DNA from: JACNKJ01 sp964344565
GTDB taxonomy: Bacteria; Krumholzibacteriota; Krumholzibacteriia; JACNKJ01
DNA: 64,000 bases
Direction of reading: 5' to 3'
Assembly (NCBI GenBank): GCA_964344565.1
Contig: CAYFNT010000005.1
Span: 124,001 to 188,000 of the forward strand
Translations under genes and position numbers: made by a program
Shown: positions 35,176-43,611 of the stretch, piece after piece
How positions within the stretch are numbered: the first letter of the stretch is position 1
How the letters are laid out: each line of letters starts with the position of its first letter
The notes under the pieces: generated by a model
Seen by the model: the letters and a program-made list of their open reading frames with translations, nothing else
Told to the model about the DNA's origin: nothing
The model's database searches: none

Positions 35176-35538
35176 GTGAAAGAACGAAGAGGCGCAGATC
35201 GGCTGGACATCAAGGCCGAAGTTGAACTGGACCTGCCCGGCCGGGAGCATCCGCTGCTGGGCACGACCCTCAACATCAGCCATTCGGGCGTCTATTTCGA
35301 AACCGGCTATTTCATGGAAGAGGGCACCAAGCTTCCTATGATAGTGCGTCTTCCCTCCGGCGAGGGCGATGACGATGTCTGGCCCTTCAGCCAGGAAGGC
35401 ATCGTGGTCCGCTGCGAGCCGCCCGAGGAGACTCCGGAACAGGAAAGCTACCGCGTGGCTTGTTTCTTCTACGATATCGACGAAAGCAGCCGAGATCGCC
35501 TCGACGCCTACGTACAGGCGAATCTGAACTCCGAATAA
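35176..35538 (+). CDS. PilZ-domain protein
   Basis: 120 residues from GTG 35176 behind GAAGGAGCAT. The PilZ c-di-GMP-binding signature is present: an RRGADRLD N-terminal RxxxR-type motif and NISHSGVYFET (the [D/N]xSxxG motif) near residues 35-45. It probably links cyclic-di-GMP level to motility, given the HDOD/phosphatase/STAS set and the flagellar locus downstream (inference). 12 bases after the RNase gene. Confidence 0.88.
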   Translation: MKERRGADRLDIKAEVELDLPGREHPLLGTTLNISHSGVYFETGYFMEEGTKLPMIVRLPSGEGDDDVWPFSQEGIVVRCEPPEETPEQESYRVACFFYDIDESSRDRLDAYVQANLNSE

Positions 35539-35565
35539 TCCTCAATCCTTCGAAGCTCTTATCCC

Positions 35566-35593
35566 TCAAGAGCTCCTGCAGAGGAGCCGATAC
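35566..35593 (+). promoter_or_regulatory. Candidate sigma-28 promoter for the HDOD-SpoIIE-STAS operon
   Basis: TCAAGAGC (35566-35573), 12 bases, GCCGATAC (35586-35593). It is close to the flagellar consensus TAAAGTTT-N11-GCCGATAA, with one extra spacer base as at fliD. Confidence 0.55.
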
Positions 35594-35634
35594 TCCCTTG
35601 CGAGGGGAACCGCACCCTCCGAGAAGGGAGTCTC

Positions 35635-36534
35635 ATGCCGACGAATTCCGTATTCGGCAATGTGGAGCGTAAAACACTTCAGAAAAAAGCCCTGGCCATG
35701 ATCGAGGACCTACCCAGTCTCTCTGACGTGGTAAGGGAATTCCTGGAAGTGGCCAGCCGGGACTACTTCACCGCCGCCGATTTCGACGAGGTGATCCAGA
35801 AGGATTCGGCCCTGACGGCCCGACTCCTGAAAGTTGCGAACAGCAGCTTCTACGCCGGTACGAGAAGCATCAAGACCATCCGCGAAGCGGTGGTCCTCAT
35901 CGGCATGGACAACATGAAGAACATGGTCTACGCCGTCAGCTCCAGTGGATTGCTCAGCAAGGAGTTCAAGAGCTACCAATTCCCCGACAGGGGATTCTGG
36001 ATGCATTCCATGGGCGTGGGCATCGCCTGTCGGGTCCTGGCCCGCGAGGCCAAGACCAAGGTTCTGGGCCCCGAAGAGGCCTTCGTGGCCGGACTTCTTC
36101 ACGACGTGGGCAAACTCATCCTGGACAAGCTCCTGATCACCGAGGAAGGCATTCGGGAGATCAGTCTCGAGGAAGAGACCGAGGCGGCCGGACTCAATCA
36201 CGCCGACCTGGCTCGTCACATTTTCCGCAAATGGAAGATTCCCGAGGTTCTCATCGAGGCCGTGCGCTTCCATCACGACCCCTTCATCGGCGGACGCCCC
36301 AAGGCGGGGGCCGTGCTCATCAATCTGGCCAACTCCGTTCTCAAGGAGTGGGGCCTCGGCACGAAGAACGTGCCGGATCTCAGCATCGAGATCGAGGCCA
36401 CCGACCACCTCCAGGAGATCAGGGCCCTGATCATTCCCCGGGACAAGTTCACCTCGGTGCTGTGGGAACTCAGGCAGGATCTCGCCGACATCGACAAGCT
36501 CTATCAGGCGCAATCCGAGGAGGGGTCCGAATGA
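35635..36534 (+). CDS. HDOD-domain signalling protein
   Basis: 299 residues with an HDOD domain over about residues 20-215: LPSLSDVVREFLEVAS, DSALTARLLKVANSSFY, and the degenerate HD-like AGLLHDVGKLILD and FHHDP. Such proteins act as signalling adaptors, often in c-di-GMP and motility control. The stop overlaps the SpoIIE-phosphatase start as ATGA (36531-36534). Preceded by a sigma-28-like promoter, so it may be expressed with late flagellar genes. Confidence 0.9.
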   Translation: MPTNSVFGNVERKTLQKKALAMIEDLPSLSDVVREFLEVASRDYFTAADFDEVIQKDSALTARLLKVANSSFYAGTRSIKTIREAVVLIGMDNMKNMVYAVSSSGLLSKEFKSYQFPDRGFWMHSMGVGIACRVLAREAKTKVLGPEEAFVAGLLHDVGKLILDKLLITEEGIREISLEEETEAAGLNHADLARHIFRKWKIPEVLIEAVRFHHDPFIGGRPKAGAVLINLANSVLKEWGLGTKNVPDLSIEIEATDHLQEIRALIIPRDKFTSVLWELRQDLADIDKLYQAQSEEGSE

Positions 36535-38072
36535 GTTCGAGCGGGCGCGCCAATATCGACAGATTGCTGGAAAGGCTCTACTCCAATCAGGACAGCGAGG
36601 ATTTCTATCCCAATCTGACGCGCATCATGCGCGACGCCTTCACGGTGAGCGAGTTCGAGGTCGAACTCAACACCGGCCGGGACATGACCATGGTCGATTG
36701 GGACTCCATCGGTTCGGGACACGAAACCCAGTCCTTCCCCCTGGAGCTCGATGGGGAGCCCTTCGGAGAGTTCAAGATCAGTCCGCCTTTCGCGCGGACC
36801 AATCCGATGTTCTTCTCCTTCCTGAAGCACGTGGCCATCGCCATCTACGTGAACAAGACCCAGCAGCAGCAGGAAAAGCTCATCGAGGAGAGCGTCTTCC
36901 ACGTCCAGGCCCTCGAATCCCTGGGGCAGATGCTCACGGAGCTCGACTCCCAGCTCATCCTCAACCGCGTCCTCAAGTTCTGCATGGACCTCATCGGCGC
37001 GGAGGTGGGCGTCGCCCGGCTCTTCGAAGAGGGCGAGGAGATCGAGAAGGTCTCCTGGGGACTGCCCGATCAGTTCCTTCCTCACCTGGATTCCCAGGAG
37101 AGGAACGGAGACACGGTGCAGATCCTGCAGCTGGATGGGGAGATCTCCGGCTCCTTCTCCCTCGAGACCATCCTTTCGGTGCCCGTCAAGCTCAAGGAGC
37201 CCCATCGGGCCGAGCTCATCATGATTTCGGGCCTCAAGATGGACATCGACATGCTCCGCACCCAGCTCTTGGAGTCCTGCGTGCTCTTCGGCGGTCAGGC
37301 CCTTCAGAAGGCCCTCAACCACGTCGAGGACGTGAGGCGCCAGCGTACGGCCGAACAGCTGGAAGTGGCCAAGAAGATCCAGGAGAAGCTCCTGCCGGAC
37401 TCATTGCCCAACACCGACCACCTTCAGATGGCGGGGCTCAGCATTCCCGCCCAGTCCGTCGGAGGCGACTACTACGACGTGATCAGCCTCGAGGACGGCA
37501 CCACGCTGGCTTTCGTGGCCGACGTTTCGGGCAAGGGCATCCCCGCGGCACTGCACATGAGCGGACTGCGATCTCTGCTCAGGAGTCAGGCCCAGCTCGG
37601 GAAGGGTCCCTCGGAGCTTCTGGAAACCATCAACCGCTTCCTGACCGATGATGGCATGGAGGGGTCGTTTATTACCGCCTGTTGCCTCATTTTCAGCCAG
37701 AACGGGGAAGAAGTGTCCCTGGCCACCGCCGGCCATGAGCCCATTCTCTACATGAAGGGCGGCGATACTTTCGAGAACCTCGAGGCGGGAGAGGGGCTGC
37801 CCCTGGGCCTGCGGTCGGAAGAGACCTACATGGAGAAATCCTTCTCATTGGAAGAAGGAGACCTTCTTTTGCTTTATTCGGACGGTGCCATCGACGCCCG
37901 TTCGGAGAATAGGGAACGCTACGGGTCGGATCGTCTCAAGGAAAGCCTCACCGAAAAACGGGAAGAACCGGTAGAGGAATTGCTAGGAGGGATTCTTGAG
38001 GATCTCGACGACTTCCGCGGCAAGGAACCTTGGGCGGACGATCTTACCCTTCTAGCCTTCAAGCGCGTGTAG
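36531..38072 (+). CDS. SpoIIE/RsbU-type PP2C serine phosphatase with N-terminal sensor region
   Basis: 513 residues. The N-terminal half (about 1-265) contains a region resembling a GAF domain (LDSQLILNRVLKFCMDLIGAE). The linker helix has the RsbU-type EVAKKIQEKLLPDSLP, and a C-terminal PPM phosphatase domain runs from about 290 (SVGGDYYDVISLEDG, ADVSGKGIPAALHMSGLRSL, ATAGHEPILYM, LLLYSDGAIDAR, ADDLTLLAFKR). It would dephosphorylate a STAS protein, and the gene for one follows after 27 bases: a partner-switching pair without a visible kinase here. Confidence 0.92.
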   Translation: MSSSGRANIDRLLERLYSNQDSEDFYPNLTRIMRDAFTVSEFEVELNTGRDMTMVDWDSIGSGHETQSFPLELDGEPFGEFKISPPFARTNPMFFSFLKHVAIAIYVNKTQQQQEKLIEESVFHVQALESLGQMLTELDSQLILNRVLKFCMDLIGAEVGVARLFEEGEEIEKVSWGLPDQFLPHLDSQERNGDTVQILQLDGEISGSFSLETILSVPVKLKEPHRAELIMISGLKMDIDMLRTQLLESCVLFGGQALQKALNHVEDVRRQRTAEQLEVAKKIQEKLLPDSLPNTDHLQMAGLSIPAQSVGGDYYDVISLEDGTTLAFVADVSGKGIPAALHMSGLRSLLRSQAQLGKGPSELLETINRFLTDDGMEGSFITACCLIFSQNGEEVSLATAGHEPILYMKGGDTFENLEAGEGLPLGLRSEETYMEKSFSLEEGDLLLLYSDGAIDARSENRERYGSDRLKESLTEKREEPVEELLGGILEDLDDFRGKEPWADDLTLLAFKRV

Positions 38073-38099
38073 CACAAGACCTCAAGGTGGACGACGAGC

Positions 38100-38423
38100 A
38101 TGGAAATTAGAAAGAGCGAACGACACGATACGGTGATTCTGGAAGTCAGGGGAGAGATCGAGGTCTTTTCGCTCCCTACGCTGCAGAAGAAGGCGGAATC
38201 CTGCCTCGGCGGCGCCGATCAGGTAATTCTGGATCTCAAGGAACTCACCTACATCGACAGCGCGGGTCTGGGTTTCCTGGTCAACTTCAACGACCGCCTT
38301 CAGACACGCGACCAGCGCCTTTCCCTGTCCAACCTGCAGCCCCATGTGGAAAAAACCTTCCGCATCATGCACCTGGACAAGATCCTGGACATTCGCAAAG
38401 GCAGCGAAATGCTCCTGGGCTGA
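38100..38423 (+). CDS. STAS-domain anti-sigma factor antagonist
   Basis: 107 residues, a single STAS domain. The phosphorylatable serine is Ser54 in ELTYIDSAGLGFLVNF. Together with the preceding SpoIIE-type phosphatase it makes an RsbU-RsbV-like switch; the matching anti-sigma kinase (RsbW type) is not in the window. Ends 38 bases before a strong terminator, closing the operon. Confidence 0.93.
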   Translation: MEIRKSERHDTVILEVRGEIEVFSLPTLQKKAESCLGGADQVILDLKELTYIDSAGLGFLVNFNDRLQTRDQRLSLSNLQPHVEKTFRIMHLDKILDIRKGSEMLLG

Positions 38424-38460
38424 GACGGTCCGGGACGGAAACAATTACCCCCCTGCTCCT

Positions 38461-38499
38461 GAGATGGCATTCCCCGACCGGATTGCCATCTCTTTTTTT
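38461..38499 (+). terminator. Intrinsic terminator of the HDOD-SpoIIE-STAS operon
   Basis: GAGATGGCA (38461-38469) pairs with TGCCATCTC (38484-38492), followed by seven T. Confidence 0.9.
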
Positions 38500-38543
38500 G
38501 TTGTGTCCCAACACTTTCCAGACCTTTAGCTTTTTTTTACCCG

Positions 38544-38559
38544 TGGCATGAAGATTGTT
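38544..38559 (+). promoter_or_regulatory. Candidate sigma-54 promoter for the flgF operon
   Basis: TGGCATG-AAGA-TTGTT: GG (38545-38546), ten bases, then GT at the -12 position, preceded by a T-rich stretch. It is close to the consensus TGGCACG-N4-TTGCW. A nearly matching sequence precedes the gene at 58220. Confidence 0.55.
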
Positions 38560-38611
38560 TGACGACTCCCGTCCGGTCCCTTCGGGAGAGGGACCGAACA
38601 GGGAGAAGCAA

Positions 38612-39340
38612 ATGATCAAGGCTCTGGAAAGCAGCCGTCAGGGCATGCAGGTGAACCTGCGGCGCCATGAAGTCACGGCCAACAACCTCGCCAACGCCAA
38701 CACGCCTGGATTCCGGCGCGAGCTGGCTCGCGTCACGGCCGTGGAGCGTCCCTCGCCCCTGGCTCCGGGACAGGCCGCGCACCTGCCCACCCAGGATCTC
38801 GTGGTGGAAGGCGCGCCCTACATGGGCGGCGGATCCCTCAGCGCCACGGGCAACCCCCTCGACGCGGCACTCGCCGGCGAGGGCTTCTTCCAGGTTCAAT
38901 CTCCGGACGGACCTCGCCTGACCCGCGACGGTTCCTTCACCCTCGACTCGCAGGGCGTACTGATCCACAGCTCGGGGCATCCCGTGATGGTGGATGGAGG
39001 CAGCGTCCAGCTGTCGAGCATTCCCAGCATCCTTCCCGACGGCAGCATTCTCGACGGCGAGAATCCCGCGGGACAGCTCAGCATCGTCAAGCCCGGCGAA
39101 GGCGCCACCCTGGAACGCGAGGGGGACAACCTCTTCCGCGCAGAAGGCGGCACCACCGAACTGGAAGCCGGCGAGATCCAGGTGGCCTCGGGCTTCCTGG
39201 AGGGATCCAACGTGGATCCCATCCGCGAAATGGTCGACATGATCCAAGCCTATCGCGTCTACGAGATGGCGCAGAAGGCCGCCCACGCCGCCGACGAGAC
39301 TCTGCAGATCGCCGTGAACCGCGTGGGATCCATCAAATAA
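38612..39340 (+). CDS. flgF: Flagellar basal-body rod protein FlgF
   Basis: Proximal rod protein of the flagellum. 242 residues from ATG 38612 behind CAGGGAGAAGC. N-terminal rod motif RHEVTANNLANANTPGFRRE (about residues 19-38), central GEGFFQVQSPDGPRLTRDGSF, and a C-terminal SNVDPIREMVDMIQAYRVYEM helix. It is FlgF rather than FlgG by position (upstream of flgG) and shorter middle; FlhO-like naming is possible. First gene of an eleven-gene flagellar operon. Confidence 0.9.
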   Translation: MIKALESSRQGMQVNLRRHEVTANNLANANTPGFRRELARVTAVERPSPLAPGQAAHLPTQDLVVEGAPYMGGGSLSATGNPLDAALAGEGFFQVQSPDGPRLTRDGSFTLDSQGVLIHSSGHPVMVDGGSVQLSSIPSILPDGSILDGENPAGQLSIVKPGEGATLEREGDNLFRAEGGTTELEAGEIQVASGFLEGSNVDPIREMVDMIQAYRVYEMAQKAAHAADETLQIAVNRVGSIK

Positions 39341-39362
39341 GGAATAGGGAGACGACCCGCCT

Positions 39363-40145
39363 ATGATGAGAGCGCTATCCACATCCGCCAGCGGCATGCG
39401 TGCCCAGCAGATCTTCGTGGACACCATCGCCCACAACCTGGCGAACGTGAACACCACGGGCTTCAAGCGGGGCCGCGTGGAGTTCCAGGATCTCCTCTAT
39501 CAGATCGTGCAGCCCAACGCCAGCCAGGCCGCCGGAGCGGACCTGAAGCCCATCCAGGTGGGCCATGGCGTTCGTCTGGCGGACATCAAGCAGATCTTCA
39601 CCCAGGGACCCACCCAGGTCACGGGCAACGCCCTGGACATGGCCATCAACGGCGACGGCTTCTTCCGCGTGGAGATGCCCGACGGCAGCTACGCCTACAC
39701 CCGCGACGGCTCCTTCGCCCTCGACAGCGAGGGACAGGTGACCACCTCCGGCGGTCTCACCGTGGCTCCGGGCTTCGAACTGCCCGAGGGCGCCACGGAG
39801 GTGGCCGTGGGCCGCGAGGGACAGTTCAAGGTCAAGGTCGCCGGCGAGGAGGAGGCCCAGGAACTGGGCAGCGTCGACCTCTACCGCTTCGCCAATCCCG
39901 CGGGACTGAAGGCCGTGGGCAACAACCTGTTCCTGGCCACCGAATCCAGCGGCGACGCACAGGAGGGCACGGCAGGCCGGGACGGCTTCGGCAGCATCGA
40001 ATCGGGCATCCTCGAGACCAGCAACGTGAGCGTGGTCGAGGAGATGATCCGTCTCATCGAGGCCCAGCGCGCCTACGAACTGAACTCCAAATCCATCCAG
40101 ACATCCGAAGACATGCTCGCCGTGGCGGGCCAGCTCAAGCGATAG
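39363..40145 (+). CDS. flgG: Flagellar distal rod protein FlgG
   Basis: Distal rod subunit, 260 residues. It starts MMRALSTSASGMRAQQIFVD with IAHNLANVNTTGFKRGR, has YAYTRDGSFALDSEG in the middle and ends with ETSNVSVVEEMIRLIEAQRAYELNSKSIQT. Length equals E. coli FlgG (260). 22 bases after flgF. Confidence 0.97.
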   Translation: MMRALSTSASGMRAQQIFVDTIAHNLANVNTTGFKRGRVEFQDLLYQIVQPNASQAAGADLKPIQVGHGVRLADIKQIFTQGPTQVTGNALDMAINGDGFFRVEMPDGSYAYTRDGSFALDSEGQVTTSGGLTVAPGFELPEGATEVAVGREGQFKVKVAGEEEAQELGSVDLYRFANPAGLKAVGNNLFLATESSGDAQEGTAGRDGFGSIESGILETSNVSVVEEMIRLIEAQRAYELNSKSIQTSEDMLAVAGQLKR

Positions 40146-40149
40146 GTAA

Positions 40150-41088
40150 ATGAAGCGACTCATCACGATTCTGATCCTCGTCGCACTGGCGGCGCCCGCA
40201 TGGTCCCAGAGCCTCCAGCTCCGGGAACGGGTGGTTTGCGAGAGCACCGAGCTGCGCCTCGCCGATCTGGTCCACGAAAACGGCGGCGTGCCCGAGGGCC
40301 AGCGGGTGATCGCCGACGCGCCCCGACCCGGCGAGAGCCTGACCATCAGCCGCGCCCGCCTGCAGCGGCGCCTCTGGGACTGGGGATGGCGCGGCCATCT
40401 GGAAGGTCCCGAGAGCGTGCGGGTGGAATGCCCCGCCGTGACCCTGTCCCTGGAGCCCCTGAAGGAGGCCGCCCGGGACCGCCTCGCGCGCCGGCTGGAA
40501 GAGGATGGATTGCGTCTGGACGGAGCCATCAAGGGATGGGTCGAGAGCGTGCGACTGGCCGACTCGCGAATCCGCTGGCAACTGGACCTACGGGGCAAAT
40601 CCGACTTCAGGAATCGCAGCGCCCGTCTGCGCATCGAGGACTCCCGCGGTTTCCACGAGGACATCCTCCTGCGCTTCCACTGTCGCCGTCCCCAAATGGT
40701 TCCGGTGGCGGTGAAGGAAATGAAGCCGGGCGAGAGCCTGCGCAACTGGGAATACGCTGAGCGCGACGCCTTCTTCATCGACGGAGAGCTTCTCGAGCCC
40801 GAAGCCCTCGCGGACGCGGTCTGCAACCGACGCATCGAAAAGGGAACGCCTCTCACCGATCGCAATCTGGACGCGGGCCTCATGGTGCGCGCCGGTCGCG
40901 AGGTGGAGATCCATCTCAGCCGCGGCGCGGTGACCGTGACCCTGCGGGGCGTGGCCCAGGCCGACGGCACCCTGGGCGACCGCGTCGCGGTGCGCCACGT
41001 GGACAGCGGCGAATTGCGCCGTTACCGCGTCACCGGCGAGGGACGCGTGTCCCCGAGCTACATCGAGAGCCAGGAGGAAACCTCATGA
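40150..41088 (+). CDS. flgA: Flagella basal body P-ring formation protein FlgA
   Basis: Periplasmic chaperone for P-ring (FlgI) assembly. 312 residues with a signal peptide (ITILILVALAAPAWS). The C-terminal half has the SAF fold: GESLRNWEYAERDAFFIDG, NRRIEKGTPLTDRNLDAGLMVRAG and VTLRGVAQADGTLGDRVAVRHVDSG. Longer than E. coli FlgA (219) because of the N-terminal extension. ATGA overlap with flgH (41085-41088). Confidence 0.9.
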   Translation: MKRLITILILVALAAPAWSQSLQLRERVVCESTELRLADLVHENGGVPEGQRVIADAPRPGESLTISRARLQRRLWDWGWRGHLEGPESVRVECPAVTLSLEPLKEAARDRLARRLEEDGLRLDGAIKGWVESVRLADSRIRWQLDLRGKSDFRNRSARLRIEDSRGFHEDILLRFHCRRPQMVPVAVKEMKPGESLRNWEYAERDAFFIDGELLEPEALADAVCNRRIEKGTPLTDRNLDAGLMVRAGREVEIHLSRGAVTVTLRGVAQADGTLGDRVAVRHVDSGELRRYRVTGEGRVSPSYIESQEETS

Positions 41089-41654
41089 CCCGCACGATCT
41101 TCGCCTGCATGGGCATCCTGTGCCTGGTCGCAGGCGCCGCGGCCTCGGGCCTCTGGGATTCGGGCGGCGGAAGCCTCTACTCGAATCAGAGGGCCCATCG
41201 GGTGGGGGACATCCTCACCGTGCAGATCTTCGAGAGTTCCACCTCGAGCAGCGACGCCTCCACCGATACGGAGAACAAGACGGAGATCGGCGGAGGGCCC
41301 GGCACCGGTCTGCTCGATTTCATCTCCCTCTGGGGCCTGGGCAGCGAGAACGCCTATGAAGGCAAGGGCACGACCAGCCGCAAGGGACAGCTCACGGCGA
41401 CCATGAGCGTGCGAATCGTCGAGGTGCTCCCCGGAGAACAGTACCGAATCGAGGGAACACGCTCGGTCACCCGCAACGGCGAGGAAGACAAGATGCTCGT
41501 CACGGGCCTGATCCGCGGGCGGGATATCGGACCGGACAACACCATCGTGTCGAGCGCCATCGCCGACGCGGTCATCGTCTACGAGGGCGAGGGCGAGATC
41601 GCCAACGGACATCGGCCCGGCCTGCTGGCCCGCGCCGTGGACTGGATCTTCTAG
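41085..41654 (+). CDS. flgH: Flagellar L-ring protein FlgH
   Basis: Outer-membrane ring subunit, 189 residues. Family motifs: SLYSNQRAHRVGDILTVQIFE, RKGQLTATMSVRIVEVLPGEQYRIEG and GLIRGRDIGPDNTIVSSAIADAVIVYEGEGEI. The N-terminus is a cleavable signal (LCLVAGAAASG) but lacks the usual lipobox Cys directly after it, so the protein may not be lipid-anchored. Presence of flgH/flgI implies an outer membrane. Confidence 0.95.
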   Translation: MTRTIFACMGILCLVAGAAASGLWDSGGGSLYSNQRAHRVGDILTVQIFESSTSSSDASTDTENKTEIGGGPGTGLLDFISLWGLGSENAYEGKGTTSRKGQLTATMSVRIVEVLPGEQYRIEGTRSVTRNGEEDKMLVTGLIRGRDIGPDNTIVSSAIADAVIVYEGEGEIANGHRPGLLARAVDWIF

Positions 41655-41662
41655 GGAGCGCA

Positions 41663-42772
41663 ATGCGGAAGCTAATACTACTGAACCTGACCCTCGCTCT
41701 CCTCATCGCGGGCACGCTGCCTGGCGCCGAGGCTTCGCGCATCAAGGACATCGCGCGGATCAACGGTCTGCAGGGCGATCATCTCATCGGATACGGCCTG
41801 GTGGTGGGACTCGGCGGAACCGGCGACGGCAAGCGCACGGGCTTCACCACCCATTCGGTGGCCGGCATGATGGAGAAGTTCGGCATCACCCTGGACGCCG
41901 ACGAGATCCGCATGAAGAACGTGGCCGCGGTGATGGTCACGGCGCAGCTGCCTCCGGGCAGTCGGGCTGGCGGCCAGCTCGACGTCACCGTGTCCAGCGT
42001 GGGCGACGCCAGCAGCCTCGAGGGCGGCATCCTGCTCATGACACCCCTGCTTCGCGAAAGCGACGGCGCCCAGTACGGCGTGGCCCAGGGTCCCCTGAGC
42101 ATCGGCGGATACAACGTGGAAGGCGGCGAGGGGAACTCCTCGCGCAAGAACAACAGCAACGTGGGACGCATTCCCGGCGGCGCGACCTTGAGCCGCGACT
42201 TCCAGGGCGAATACATCCGCGACAACCGCGTGGATCTGGTCCTCTACAGCCCCGACTTCACCACGGCCTCCAACGTGGCCTCCAAGGTGAACGAAAGGCT
42301 GGGTTCGGGACTGGCCCAGGCCCGCGACGCCTCCCGCATCTCGGTTTGGATTCCCAAGGACTACCAGTACGACAACATCGGTTTCATCAGCTCCCTGGAG
42401 AACCTCGAGGTCTCCACCGACCGGGCGGCCCGAGTGGTCATCAACGAGCGCACGGGCACGGTGGTGGTGGGACAGCACGTCACGATCAAGGACGTGGCCA
42501 TCGCCCACGGCAATCTCAACGTGGAGATCAAGACCGGCTACACGGCCAGCCAGCCCGCGCCATTCGGCCAGGGACGCAGTCTCCTGGTGCCCGACGTCTC
42601 CACCCAGGTCCAGGATTCCTCGGGCCAGCTGGCCATGGTGGAGGACGGCAACACCGTGGAGAAGGTGGCACAGGCCCTCAACGAACTGGGCGTGAGTCCC
42701 AGGGACATGATCTCCATCTTCCAGGCCCTGAAGGCGGCCGGCGCCCTCGAGGCCGAACTGCTGATCATGTAG
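41663..42772 (+). CDS. flgI: Flagellar P-ring protein FlgI
   Basis: Periplasmic ring subunit, 369 residues, with a signal peptide (LILLNLTLALLIAGTLPGAEA). It continues SRIKDIARINGLQGDHLIGYGLVVGLGGTGDG, the family start. Other landmarks: KNVAAVMVTAQLPPGSRAG, VSSVGDASSLEGG, INERTGTVVVGQHV. Length as in E. coli. It depends on FlgA, encoded two genes upstream. Confidence 0.97.
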   Translation: MRKLILLNLTLALLIAGTLPGAEASRIKDIARINGLQGDHLIGYGLVVGLGGTGDGKRTGFTTHSVAGMMEKFGITLDADEIRMKNVAAVMVTAQLPPGSRAGGQLDVTVSSVGDASSLEGGILLMTPLLRESDGAQYGVAQGPLSIGGYNVEGGEGNSSRKNNSNVGRIPGGATLSRDFQGEYIRDNRVDLVLYSPDFTTASNVASKVNERLGSGLAQARDASRISVWIPKDYQYDNIGFISSLENLEVSTDRAARVVINERTGTVVVGQHVTIKDVAIAHGNLNVEIKTGYTASQPAPFGQGRSLLVPDVSTQVQDSSGQLAMVEDGNTVEKVAQALNELGVSPRDMISIFQALKAAGALEAELLIM

Positions 42773-42779
42773 GAGGGGC

Positions 42780-43118
42780 ATGAAGAGTCTCGAAACCACG
42801 GCGGCGAACTTCCAGCACCTGAGCCAGGTGCAGAAACGGCTGGGCATGCCCGGCGACACGGCGCGCAAGCCCGACGCGGAGGCTCTGCGCGAAGCCGCGG
42901 AAGATTTCGAGGCACTCTTCGTACGTCAGCTCCTGGCCACCATGCGACGCACGGTGCCCGAGGGCGACGCCGAACTGAGGGGGCCTGGCATGGACATCTA
43001 CGAAGGCATGCTCGACGCCCAGTTCGCCGAACACATCGCCGGCAGCGGCCGCGGTCTCGGTCTGGCCGACATGCTCATGAGGCAATTCGAAAAGGCAGGG
43101 ATGAGCCATGAAGACTGA
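42780..43118 (+). CDS. flgJ: Rod-binding protein FlgJ (without muramidase domain)
   Basis: 112 residues with only the rod-capping domain: EAAEDFEALFVRQLLATMRRTVP and MDIYEGMLDAQFAEHIAGSGRGLGLADML. The C-terminal peptidoglycan hydrolase domain of enterobacterial FlgJ is absent, as in many phyla; another enzyme must open the wall. The last 11 bases overlap flgN. Confidence 0.93.
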   Translation: MKSLETTAANFQHLSQVQKRLGMPGDTARKPDAEALREAAEDFEALFVRQLLATMRRTVPEGDAELRGPGMDIYEGMLDAQFAEHIAGSGRGLGLADMLMRQFEKAGMSHED

Positions 43119-43599
43119 TCTGAGTGCCCTGAAGAAACTCGATGCGCTCCTGGACGAGGAAACTCGCTGCTATCGGCAGTTGCTTCTGGCCATGGACCGC
43201 CACCTGCTCGCCCTGCAGGGTCAGGATCCAGTGGAGATCGGAGAGGCCCTGCAGAAGAACCTCGAATGCGTGGAGTCCGGCCGGGAAGCCGGCCTCAAGC
43301 GCCTGGAGCTCACGGGGCGCCTGCTCGTGGAAGCGGGCTACCGGAGCGATGCGGGGCTCGAGGCCCTGCTCATGACTTACGCGGATGACGTGGCTCTGCC
43401 GCTGCGGGAGAAACTTGATGGAATCGGCAGCTTGGGTCGCGACATCCGCAACATAAACGATCGGAACCGCAGTCTCGCGGAGCATGGCCTGGATCTCTTG
43501 CGGGGAGATTTCCGCATCCTGGCCGATCTCGTGGGCGAGACGGCGGACCGGCCCGGCGAGGACGGGGCCAGCGGCAAGCTCCTGTCCATGCGGGCTTGA
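43108..43599 (+). CDS. flgN: FlgN-family flagellar export chaperone
   Basis: 163 residues, almost all helical, with a FlgN-like N-terminal coiled coil (LDALLDEETRCYRQLLLAMDRHLLALQGQDP) and a second helix pair ending SLAEHGLDLLRG. FlgN binds the hook-filament junction proteins FlgK and FlgL, whose genes follow directly. It starts inside the end of flgJ. Confidence 0.85.
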   Translation: MKTDLSALKKLDALLDEETRCYRQLLLAMDRHLLALQGQDPVEIGEALQKNLECVESGREAGLKRLELTGRLLVEAGYRSDAGLEALLMTYADDVALPLREKLDGIGSLGRDIRNINDRNRSLAEHGLDLLRGDFRILADLVGETADRPGEDGASGKLLSMRA

Positions 43600-43611
43600 G
43601 GGGAGAAGGCA

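Noticed and set aside
36231..36530. Extension of the SpoIIE phosphatase upstream to 36231
   Set aside because: That part is a shadow of the HDOD gene; ATG 36531 has ATGA coupling and AGGAGGGG-type ribosome-binding site.
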